The notes under the pieces are model-generated. The model ran no database searches. It was not told where the DNA came from and saw only the letters and a program-made list of their open reading frames with translations. From positions 1 through 11,192 of the forward strand of contig CANRCU010000051.1 of the NCBI GenBank assembly GCA_947629215.1: DNA of 11,192 bases, in the 5' to 3' direction. This DNA comes from an uncultured Clostridia bacterium (GTDB taxonomy: Bacteria > Bacillota > Clostridia > Lachnospirales > CAG-274). The position numbers were made by a program, and so were the translations under genes. Below are positions 4,755-11,192 of this stretch, one piece after another (positions within the stretch are counted from its first letter, which is position 1; each line of letters begins with the position of its first letter).

Positions 4755-6734
4755 ATGAACTACAAAATTATTGAAAAGCACCCCGAACTGAAGCCCTACG
4801 AGGGCGATATAAATATGCGCATGGAGCGCTATGAGGGCAAAAAAGCACAGCTTCTGCAAGGCAAAAGCACGCTTTTGGACTTTGCCAACGCTCACAATTA
4901 TTTCGGTTTTCACAAATTAAAAAAAGGCTGGGTATACCGCGAATGGGCGCCCGGTGCGGATCAGCTCTATCTGACGGGCGATTTCAACAACTGGCAGTGG
5001 CTCGATGACCCTTTGGACAAGCTTGAAAACGGCGTATGGGAGATAAAACTCACCGACGAACAGATACAAAAAGGCAGCCGTGTAATTACCGTGGTCGAAA
5101 ACTCCGACAGGCGTACACAGCATTTGCCGCTCTATGCCCGCCGCACCGTGCAGGACTGGCAAAACGGAAGCTGGTGCTGCGAGGTATGGGACGACCTTGA
5201 ACCCTATCCGTGGACTGACAAAGATTTTAAATGCGACGAAAAACCCATAATTTATGAGGCTCATGTCGGTATGTGTACCGAGGAATACAAGATAGCTACA
5301 TATACGGATTTTGCGGATACCGTTTTGCAGCATATAAAAGACGGCGGCTATAACACCGTTCAGCTGATGGCTATAATGGAACACCCCTTCTACGGCTCAT
5401 TTGGCTATCAGGTCAGCAATTTCTATGCCGCATCAAGCCGTTTCGGTACGCCCGACGAGCTGAAATATCTTGTAAACAAGGCTCATTCAATGGGTATAAG
5501 AGTATTGCTTGACGTTGTGCATTCACATGCTGTCGGCAACACGCTTGAGGGCATAAACCTGTTTGACGGCACCGATTATCAGTTTTTCCACTCGGGCGGC
5601 AAGGGCGATCACCCCGCATGGGGTACAAAGTGCTTTAACTACGACAAACCCGAAGTATTGCATTTTCTGCTCAGCAACCTTAAATTCTGGATGGAAGAAT
5701 ACCACTTTGACGGTTTCCGCTTTGACGGCGTGACCTCCATGCTTTATATCGATCATGCCCTTGGCAGCGATTTCAACAACCTTGATATGTATTTTTCAAT
5801 GAATACCGATATAGAAGCCATAAATTATCTTCAGCTTGCAAACGAGCTTATACACGAGATCAACCCCAACGCCATATGTATTGCCGAAGATATGTCGGGT
5901 ATGCCCGGTATGTGCGATAAGGTCGAAGAAGGCGGCATAGGCTTTGATTACCGCCTTGGTATGGGTCTGCCCGATATGTGGATAAAACTTGCCAAAGAGG
6001 TCAGGGACGAAAACTGGAACCTTGGCTGGATATGGCATGAAATGACCTTCCGTAACGCGCCGACCATAGCTTATGTGGAAAGCCACGATCAGGCGCTTGT
6101 GGGCGACAAGACAATGATATTCTGGTTTGCCGATGCCGCAATGTATACCGATATGAACAAAGACTGTCACAACCCGACGATAGACCGCGCCATTGCTCTG
6201 CACAAGATGACAAGGCTGATAACAATGGCAGCAGGCGGAACGGGCTATCTCACCTTTATGGGCAACGAGTTCGGACATCCCGAATGGATAGATTTTCCGC
6301 GCGAGGGCAACAACAGCAGTTTCCACTATTGCCGCCGCCAATGGAGTCTTCTGCGGAACGACGCTTTGAAATATCAGTGTCTTAACGCCTGTGACAAAGA
6401 CATGATAAGATATGCAAAGGAAAATAAGATATTCGATCAGCCTTATCCCGAGCTTAAATGGATGCATGAGGACGACCATGTTATAGCTTTTGAACGCGGC
6501 GGTCTTGTGTTTGTGTTCAATTTTGATCCTACAAGGGCTTATTCGGACTATGCCATACCCGTAAGCAAGGGCGTTGACCATCAGGTGCTGTTTACGACGG
6601 ACGACTGGTGCTACAACGGTTTCGGCAATATACATCATGACAGGATAAGCGCCTATACGCCCGGTATGGAGGGCAACAATATAAGGCTTTATATGCCCCC
6701 ACGCACCGCTATTGTGTTAAAACCGGTGGAATAA
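4755..6734 (+). CDS. glgB: 1,4-alpha-glucan branching enzyme, eukaryotic-type (GH13_8-like)
   Basis: Forms alpha-1,6 branches in glycogen by cutting an alpha-1,4 chain and transferring it. The 659 residues run N-terminal helix region, CBM48-type module (about 55-150, with YREWAPGADQLYLTGDFNNW), GH13 barrel, and all-beta C-domain ending PPRTAIVLKPVE. Catalytic residues are visible: nucleophile D324 in FDGFRFDGVTSM, acid/base E378 in IAEDMSGMPGM, and stabiliser D445 in YVESHDQALVGDK. EAHVGM, MAIMEHPFYGSFGYQ and VVHSHA are hallmarks of plant, animal and yeast branching enzymes rather than the E. coli GH13_9 GlgB; this form is also found in some Clostridia. The start is set by AAGGAGATC. It is first in an apparent three-gene operon and ends one base before the thioesterase ATG. 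The other glycogen genes (glgC, glgA, glgP) are not in the window. Confidence 0.96.
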   Translation: MNYKIIEKHPELKPYEGDINMRMERYEGKKAQLLQGKSTLLDFANAHNYFGFHKLKKGWVYREWAPGADQLYLTGDFNNWQWLDDPLDKLENGVWEIKLTDEQIQKGSRVITVVENSDRRTQHLPLYARRTVQDWQNGSWCCEVWDDLEPYPWTDKDFKCDEKPIIYEAHVGMCTEEYKIATYTDFADTVLQHIKDGGYNTVQLMAIMEHPFYGSFGYQVSNFYAASSRFGTPDELKYLVNKAHSMGIRVLLDVVHSHAVGNTLEGINLFDGTDYQFFHSGGKGDHPAWGTKCFNYDKPEVLHFLLSNLKFWMEEYHFDGFRFDGVTSMLYIDHALGSDFNNLDMYFSMNTDIEAINYLQLANELIHEINPNAICIAEDMSGMPGMCDKVEEGGIGFDYRLGMGLPDMWIKLAKEVRDENWNLGWIWHEMTFRNAPTIAYVESHDQALVGDKTMIFWFADAAMYTDMNKDCHNPTIDRAIALHKMTRLITMAAGGTGYLTFMGNEFGHPEWIDFPREGNNSSFHYCRRQWSLLRNDALKYQCLNACDKDMIRYAKENKIFDQPYPELKWMHEDDHVIAFERGGLVFVFNFDPTRAYSDYAIPVSKGVDHQVLFTTDDWCYNGFGNIHHDRISAYTPGMEGNNIRLYMPPRTAIVLKPVE

Positions 6735-6735
6735 A

Positions 6736-7446
6736 ATGATATACAAACAATATACCGAAGCCGAACTTTCGGATATAAATATTGACAAACGCCTTAAAAA
6801 CAAGGCAATTTTAAGATATTTTGAAAATGCCGCATCAAAGCATTCCGATTTTGTAAAAAACGGCGTTAACAATATTATAGATACAGGCATTTCATGGGTG
6901 TTGCTGGAATGGAAGATGCAGGTACTCGAGCGCCCGAAATACGGCGATGTCTTTGAGATACACACATGGGTAAGAAACAGCTCAAAGCTGTATTCCTACC
7001 GTGATTTTGAGCTATATGTAAACGGGCAAAAGCGTGTGAACGGTTCTTCCAAATGGCTTTTGGTGGATATAAATACACTAAGACCCAAAAAGATAACCGA
7101 AGAGCTTGTCTGCGGTTATGCGCCCGAGCAGGATAAAAATGTATTCGGCATGCCCGAATTTGAAAAATTTACCGAGCTGTCGGCATATGCCCAAAAAATG
7201 CCTTATCCAATAAGAAAAAGCGATATAGATATAAACGGCCATGTCCACAACCTGAATTATCTGGATATGGCTTACGAGATACTGCCGTATGAAAAGGAGT
7301 TTGACTATGTCGGTATCTGCTACAAAAAGGGAATAAAATACGGCGACGAAGTCAATATTTTATGTACCGAAACGGACGGCAACGCATATTTTCGTATATG
7401 CGGCGCGGACAATTCGACAAATGCGTTGATAGAGCTGAAAGCCTGA
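6736..7446 (+). CDS. Acyl-ACP thioesterase (FatA/FatB-like, double hot-dog)
   Basis: Releases fatty acids from acyl carrier protein in the cytoplasm. The 236 residues match bacterial acyl-ACP thioesterases: an N-terminal hot-dog with the helix FENAASKHSDF and the strand-rich VLLEWKMQVLERPKYGDVFEI, then a second hot-dog opening PYPIRKSDIDINGHVHNLNY. D165, N167 and H169 of this motif correspond to the catalytic Asp-Asn-His of plant FatB. The next conserved segment reads YKKGIKYGDEV (G199, I200) where plant enzymes have Glu-Cys and many bacterial ones KEA, so an acidic active-site residue seems to be replaced. The ATG lies one base past the glgB stop, with GGTGG inside the end of glgB, so translation is probably coupled. 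Why it is paired with a glycogen enzyme is not evident. Family assignment is firm; activity and chain length are not deducible. Confidence 0.9.
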   Translation: MIYKQYTEAELSDINIDKRLKNKAILRYFENAASKHSDFVKNGVNNIIDTGISWVLLEWKMQVLERPKYGDVFEIHTWVRNSSKLYSYRDFELYVNGQKRVNGSSKWLLVDINTLRPKKITEELVCGYAPEQDKNVFGMPEFEKFTELSAYAQKMPYPIRKSDIDINGHVHNLNYLDMAYEILPYEKEFDYVGICYKKGIKYGDEVNILCTETDGNAYFRICGADNSTNALIELKA

Positions 7447-7476
7447 ACCCTTTTTGTAACGAAAGGAGAGAATTTT

Positions 7477-8715
7477 ATGTCGGAATTACGCTCATTCAGG
7501 GCTTACAGACCAACCCCCGAGCTTTGCCCCAAGGTGGCTGCGCTGCCTTATGACGTTATGTCCTCGGCAGAGGCAAGGGAGGCTGTCAAAGGCGACCCCT
7601 ATTCGTTTCTGCACGTTGACAGGGCTGAGGTAGACCTTGACCCGTCTGTTGATATTTACAGCCCCGAGGTCTATAAAAAAGCAGCCGAAAATCTTAAAAA
7701 TATGATAGACTCGGGCGTATATATACAGGATGAAAAGCCGTGTATGTATGTTTACCGCCTTACAATGGACGGCAGGAGCCAGACGGGGCTTGTTGCCTGC
7801 GCGTCAATAGACGAGTATATCAACAATAAAATAAAAAAACACGAGCTTACCCGTGAAGATAAGGAACAAGACAGGATACGTCATGTGGACAGCTGCAATG
7901 CAAACACGGGACCAATATTTCTGACCTATCGTCACAGGGACGGGATAGACGGTATTATAAGCGGCATAACGGCAAAAACGCCGATATACGATTTTACCGC
8001 GGACGACGGTGTGACACATACCGTGTGGGTGATAGACGATGAAACGGTAATTGCCGATTTACAGGCGGAGTTTGCCAAGGTAGACGCTTTATATATAGCC
8101 GACGGTCACCACAGGAACGCATCTGCCGTGAAAGTTGGGCTTAAACGCCGCGGCAGCGGAGATTATGACAAAAATGCCGAGTTCAATTTTTATCTTGCGG
8201 TCGCTTTTCCCGATAATCAGCTTCATATAATGGACTATAACCGTGTTGTGAAAGACCTGAATGGCGAGAGTGAAGAGAGCTTTAAAGAAAAAATTTCCGA
8301 AAAATTTGAAATAACTTGCATAAGCGGTATATCCAAACCCGAAAAAGCGCTTGATTTCGGTATGTATCTTGGCGGAAAATGGTATAAGCTGACCGCAAAA
8401 AGCGGCAGTTTTGACAGTGACGATCCCGTTGGCAGCCTTGATGTGTCGATATTGCAGAATAATTTGCTTGCGCCTATATTGGGTATAGACGACCCGCGCA
8501 CAGATGACAGGATCGCTTTTGTCGGCGGTATACGCGGGCTTGAAGAGTTGGTGAAACTGGTCGACAGCGGCTCGGCTGCCGTTGCTTTTGCAATGTACCC
8601 GACATCTGTAAAACAGCTTATGGAGATAGCCGATGCAGGCAGGATAATGCCACCGAAATCAACATGGTTTGAACCGAAACTGAGAAGCGGTATATTTATA
8701 CATGAGTTATCGTGA
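7477..8715 (+). CDS. DUF1015 (SerK/SbnI-like) family protein, 412 aa
   Basis: Member of the DUF1015 family, which includes archaeal SerK (ADP-dependent free-serine kinase) and staphylococcal SbnI (serine kinase and heme-responsive regulator). Characteristic segments are the N-terminal RSFRAYRPTPEL and LPYDVMSSAEAR, FLHVDRAEVDLD, the HELTREDKEQDRIRH basic stretch, ADGHHRNASA (208-217) in the middle, DDPRTDDRIAFVGG, and the C-terminal MPPKSTWFEPKLRSGIFIHEL. Length is typical. The start follows AAAGGAGAG by 8 nt, 30 bp after the thioesterase stop and with no terminator between, so it is the third gene of the operon. In many anaerobes this family neighbours serA/serC, but those genes are not here. 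Family membership is near certain; serine kinase activity is only inferred from distant relatives. A fused or truncated domain is not evident. Confidence 0.93.
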   Translation: MSELRSFRAYRPTPELCPKVAALPYDVMSSAEAREAVKGDPYSFLHVDRAEVDLDPSVDIYSPEVYKKAAENLKNMIDSGVYIQDEKPCMYVYRLTMDGRSQTGLVACASIDEYINNKIKKHELTREDKEQDRIRHVDSCNANTGPIFLTYRHRDGIDGIISGITAKTPIYDFTADDGVTHTVWVIDDETVIADLQAEFAKVDALYIADGHHRNASAVKVGLKRRGSGDYDKNAEFNFYLAVAFPDNQLHIMDYNRVVKDLNGESEESFKEKISEKFEITCISGISKPEKALDFGMYLGGKWYKLTAKSGSFDSDDPVGSLDVSILQNNLLAPILGIDDPRTDDRIAFVGGIRGLEELVKLVDSGSAAVAFAMYPTSVKQLMEIADAGRIMPPKSTWFEPKLRSGIFIHELS

Positions 8716-8723
8716 AAACGGTC

Positions 8724-8756
8724 TGACCGGCTAAGTACATACTTTTTAGCCGGTCA
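8724..8756. terminator. Hairpin between convergent genes (likely bidirectional terminator)
   Basis: TGACCGGCTAA (8724-8734) and TTAGCCGGTCA (8746-8756) form an 11-bp perfect GC-containing stem with an 11-nt loop, 8 nt after the DUF1015 stop and 5 nt before the end of the facing HAD gene. The plus-strand tail is AAAAATTTATAAT and the minus-strand tail GACCGTTTTC, so neither has an ideal T-run. Its position argues for a shared terminator. Confidence 0.6.
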
Positions 8757-8761
8757 AAAAT

Positions 8762-9598
8762 TTATAATAATTCCAAACCAAAAATTTTTGCAAGCTCCCT
8801 GCCTGTTCCGCTGTCGGTATTGTCATATTCGGTGACTATATCGGCAGCTTTTTTCAGTGCTTCGTCACCGTTGAGCATTGCTGCGCCTATGCCTGCATAT
8901 TCTATCATTGACAAATCGTTATTGCCGTCGCCGAATGCGATTATTTCTTCACGCTTAATGCCTTTTTTCTCCGCATATAGTTTCAAAGCGCTGCCCTTTG
9001 AGGCTGTTTTGGATATAACGTCTATACAGTTGAAACCTGCCGTATGTACATTTACGCCCTTTGTCTTTTTAAGCTCGGTCACTATTTCCGTGCGCCTTTC
9101 TTCCGAATCGTCTATAATAACTATTTTCAGAATATTTTTTATATCCCGTATTTGGTTCATATCTTCAACAAAATTATACGGTATCGAATACTTCAGCACA
9201 CGTGTATAATTTTTTGTTATCTGCTGCAGACCCTGTTCCATAGCCTGTTTGTCGTTGGTATAGCAAGCTTTGTCCGTCAGGACTTTAAATAGTATATTAT
9301 TTGTTGTCAGATATGCAAATATCTCATATACTGCCGTTCTTGGCACAGCGTCTGTGAGATAGACCTTATTGTTGAAAAGGTCGCTTATCATTGCGCCGTT
9401 ACAACTGATAATCGGCGCTTTTATATTCATTTCCTCGGCATAATCTTTGGCAAGTATATCGTTTCTGCCCGTGGCAATAACAATATCAACGCCCATATCG
9501 CGAAGCCTTGATATAACTTTTTTATTCAGCTCGCTGATATTGCCGTATTGGTCAAGCAGCGTATTATCGCAGTCAAGCGCTACAAGTTTATATTTCAT
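8762..9598 (-). CDS. Cof-type HAD-IIB family phosphatase, 278 aa
   Basis: Cytoplasmic haloacid-dehalogenase phosphatase of the Cof/YidA group, which hydrolyse sugar phosphates, FMN or pyridoxal phosphate. Motif I is LDCDNT (nucleophile D9, acid/base D11, with Asn where most relatives have DxDGT). Motif II is ATGR with T43. The cap (about 85-190) is the alpha/beta C2B type. Motif III falls around KGSALKLYAEKKGI, and motif IV is GDGNNDLSMI (223-232) with Mg2+ ligands D224 and D228. Length and order are standard. The ATG is preceded by GAGGT at 7 nt. It has its own extended -10 promoter and is a single-gene unit divergent from feoAB. The substrate cannot be told from sequence. Confidence 0.92.
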   Translation of the reverse strand: MKYKLVALDCDNTLLDQYGNISELNKKVISRLRDMGVDIVIATGRNDILAKDYAEEMNIKAPIISCNGAMISDLFNNKVYLTDAVPRTAVYEIFAYLTTNNILFKVLTDKACYTNDKQAMEQGLQQITKNYTRVLKYSIPYNFVEDMNQIRDIKNILKIVIIDDSEERRTEIVTELKKTKGVNVHTAGFNCIDVISKTASKGSALKLYAEKKGIKREEIIAFGDGNNDLSMIEYAGIGAAMLNGDEALKKAADIVTEYDNTDSGTGRELAKIFGLELL

Positions 9599-9642
9599 AG
9601 TTTTTACCTCGTTTATCTCTGAAATTTTTTATATCCGAAGTT

Positions 9643-9671
9643 ATTATATCATAATTAGTTGTTTTTGTACA
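9643..9671 (-). promoter_or_regulatory. Extended -10 promoter of the HAD phosphatase gene
   Basis: On the minus strand TGTACA (9671-9666, partial -35), a 17-bp spacer, and a perfect TATAAT (9648-9643) preceded by TG one base upstream (TGATATAAT). The start near 9636 gives a leader of about 38 nt. On the plus strand the same interval must also hold the feoAB promoter. Only weak -10 candidates are seen there (TATAAC at 9698-9703), and no clear Fur or DtxR box. Confidence 0.7.
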
Positions 9672-9720
9672 GGCACAGGGCGGAGAATTTTATATAGTAT
9701 AACAATAAGGGGTGAGAGAA

Positions 9721-9984
9721 ATGGACAGAACCATACCGCTTTCGGCGGCTGAAATAGGAAAGAAATGTATTATAGAACATATTGCGCCCGGGCTTGGCAA
9801 TGCAGACAGGCTGCGCGAATTGGGTTTCACCGCAGGAACGGCGGTCACGCCCGTACATTCCGCACCGCTTGGCGGAGATCCGCGCGCATACTTTATCAGG
9901 GGTACGGTCATGGCGCTCAGAAACGAAGATGCAGCGCACATAGCAGTCAAAATTCCGGAGGAGGGCGAAAAAAATGAACGATAA
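9721..9984 (+). CDS. feoA: FeoA, SH3-like accessory protein of ferrous iron transport
   Basis: Small cytoplasmic protein (87 residues) that assists FeoB. It has the FeoA core: IPLSAAEIGKKCIIEHI, then NADRLRELGFTAGTAVTPVHSAPLGGDPRAYFIRGTVMALR, the usual L-x-E-L-G-F-x-x-G signature, and a C-terminal beta strand HIAVKI. The ATG at 9721 lies 8 nt after AAGGGG. A GTG at 9712 is in frame but overlaps that site and is less likely. The last 11 nt overlap the feoB start. The upstream gap (9599-9720) shows no recognisable iron box, so iron control is expected from the family but not shown. Confidence 0.93.
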   Translation: MDRTIPLSAAEIGKKCIIEHIAPGLGNADRLRELGFTAGTAVTPVHSAPLGGDPRAYFIRGTVMALRNEDAAHIAVKIPEEGEKNER

Positions 9985-11192
9985 GCCCGTGATAGCGCTT
10001 GTGGGCAACCCCAACACAGGCAAAAGCACAATATTTAACAGTCTTACGGGTATGAAACAGCATACGGGCAACTGGTCGGGGAAAACCGTAGGCAATGCGT
10101 GGGCGGAAGTCGATATTGACGGCAGACGCTTTATAATGGCGGATTTGCCGGGGATATATTCGCTTGAACCATTGTCGGAGGATGAGAAAAATGCCGTCGA
10201 TTTTATAAACGGCGGTCTTGCCGATATTTATATATCCATACTGGATGCGACCTGCCTCGAACGTAATCTTATACTTGCAAAACAGGTCATAGAGCGTGTA
10301 GACAAAGCGGTTGTCTGCCTGAATCTCATAGATGAGGCAAAACGCAAAAAAATAAATGTGGATACCGATATTCTTTCGGAAGAGCTTGGCGTTCCGGTCA
10401 TTCCCGTCTGCGGCATAACGGGCGAGGGGCTTGTCAAACTGTGCCTCTGCGCGAAAACCCTTGCCGAAGAAGGCAATATCCCCAAAAAGAAACCTCTGTC
10501 CGATGTTGACAAGATATATGCGGCTGCCGTCAGCTGTGAAGCGGACGAACTGGATACGGCGGACAGACGTATAGACCGTATTGTGTTGAGCAAGGTTTGG
10601 GGGCTGCCTATCGTTTACGGTGTTATAATGCTGATATTCTGGATAACGATTTTCGGCGCAAATTATCCGAGCGGTATATTGCAGAGCTGTTTTGCAAAAA
10701 TGAGCGCAAAGCTGTATGCTGCGTCGGGTATTCTGCCCGTTTGGCTGCGTAAGCTGCTTATAAACGGTGTTTTTGATACGGTAGGCTGTGTCGTGTCGGT
10801 GATGCTGCCGCCCATGGCAATATTTTTCCCTTTGTTTACCTTGTTGGAGGACCTTGGTTATCTGCCCCGAATGGCTTTTAATATGGATCGTTTTATGCGC
10901 AAAGCGAAGGCTCACAGCAAAATGGTGCTGACAATGTGTATGGGCTTTGGCTGCAATGCCGTCGGCGTAACGGCTGCAAGGATAATAGATTCTCCGCGTG
11001 AAAGGCTGATAGCCATACTTACAAACTGTTTTGTGCCGTGCAACGGGCGTTTCCCTACGCTGATACTTATGATAAGCCTTTTTATGGCTGCCGACAGCCT
11101 GAAAACGGCGCTGATACTTTCTGCTTTTATAATATTTTCATTCGGTATTACCGTTATCGTTTCACGCCGACTGAGCGAAACTTTGCTGAAGG
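9974..11192 (+). CDS. feoB: FeoB ferrous iron transporter, first 406 residues (cut by window edge)
   Basis: GTP-driven Fe2+ importer of the cytoplasmic membrane. The N-terminal G domain shows G1 GNPNTGKS (11-18), the G2 region with T38 in NWSGKTVGN, G3 DLPG (57-60) and G4 NLID (117-120). The helical GDI part follows, and membrane segments start near residue 212 (GLPIVYGVIMLIFWITIFG). The conserved MGFGCNAVGVTAARIIDSPRERL and NCFVPCNGRFPTLI of the first Gate motif are present. The rest of the membrane domain lies outside. The soluble part is about 60 residues shorter than in E. coli FeoB, and the G2 loop reads HTGNWSGKTV instead of the common VGNWPGVTV, a form I associate with Clostridia. The ATG overlaps feoA by 11 nt after GGAGGGCG, so translation is coupled. 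Confidence 0.96.
   Translation, partial: MNDKPVIALVGNPNTGKSTIFNSLTGMKQHTGNWSGKTVGNAWAEVDIDGRRFIMADLPGIYSLEPLSEDEKNAVDFINGGLADIYISILDATCLERNLILAKQVIERVDKAVVCLNLIDEAKRKKINVDTDILSEELGVPVIPVCGITGEGLVKLCLCAKTLAEEGNIPKKKPLSDVDKIYAAAVSCEADELDTADRRIDRIVLSKVWGLPIVYGVIMLIFWITIFGANYPSGILQSCFAKMSAKLYAASGILPVWLRKLLINGVFDTVGCVVSVMLPPMAIFFPLFTLLEDLGYLPRMAFNMDRFMRKAKAHSKMVLTMCMGFGCNAVGVTAARIIDSPRERLIAILTNCFVPCNGRFPTLILMISLFMAADSLKTALILSAFIIFSFGITVIVSRRLSETLLK

Noticed and set aside
5796..6638. Minus-strand open frame of 280 codons inside the branching-enzyme gene
   Set aside because: The plus strand encodes a complete GH13 enzyme with all catalytic residues; the antisense frame has no ribosome binding site and an atypical Tyr/His/Val-rich composition.
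9599..9720. Fur or DtxR-type iron box upstream of feoA
   Set aside because: The TTAT...ATAA symmetry around 9641-9654 is short and coincides with the -10 of the opposite HAD promoter; it does not match the 19-bp Fur consensus or a DtxR site well enough to call.
9947..10915. Minus-strand open frame of 322 codons opposite feoB
   Set aside because: It is a mirror of the FeoB GTPase coding frame, rich in Arg, His and Tyr, without a family match; FeoB motifs on the plus strand are intact.

Overview
The window reads as a chromosomal segment of a Clostridia-type Firmicute, most likely a gut-associated Oscillospiraceae/Ruminococcaceae-like anaerobe. The grounds are strong AGGAGG-type ribosome binding sites, sigma-A promoters of the TTGACA-17-TATAAT kind with an AT-rich upstream, frequent ATA isoleucine codons in moderate-GC genes, the eukaryotic-type (GH13_8-like) branching enzyme, and an anaerobe's gene content (hypB, feoAB). 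The exact genus is inference. No mobile element, CRISPR array, tRNA or rRNA was seen.

Layout. 1-2134 (minus): a 210-residue protein with an N-terminal ribbon-helix-helix (RHH) domain lies 45 bp upstream of clpB, whose first 485 codons are in the window. The RHH gene has a textbook promoter with an 18-bp perfect palindrome inside its spacer and two further AT palindromes upstream. All three centres are exactly 21 bp apart, which looks like a helically phased operator array. 2239-2388 (minus): a 49-residue membrane peptide gene. 2447-3697 (plus): a self-contained metal-transport unit made of a promoter, a yybP-ykoY-like (Mn2+) riboswitch with an overlapping intrinsic terminator, a CaCA-family cation antiporter, and a strong terminator. 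3811-4536 (minus): a stand-alone hypB GTPase gene with its own promoter. 4680-8756 (plus): an apparent operon of branching enzyme, acyl-ACP thioesterase and DUF1015 protein, closed by a hairpin. 8762-9671 (minus): a Cof-type HAD phosphatase with an extended -10 promoter. 9721-11192 (plus): feoA and the start of feoB, overlapping by 11 nt; feoB runs out of the window.

How it fits together. Most units are ordinary housekeeping genes: glycogen branching, acyl release, a serine-kinase-like protein, proteostasis and iron uptake. Three separate metal systems occur close together: a Mn2+-type riboswitch plus exporter-like antiporter, the nickel GTPase HypB, and Fe2+ uptake by Feo. They face different ways and have separate promoters, so this is co-location rather than one regulon. 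The two most notable signals are regulatory: the Mn riboswitch that would turn on a CaCA antiporter, and the phased-palindrome promoter of the RHH gene that may also drive clpB.
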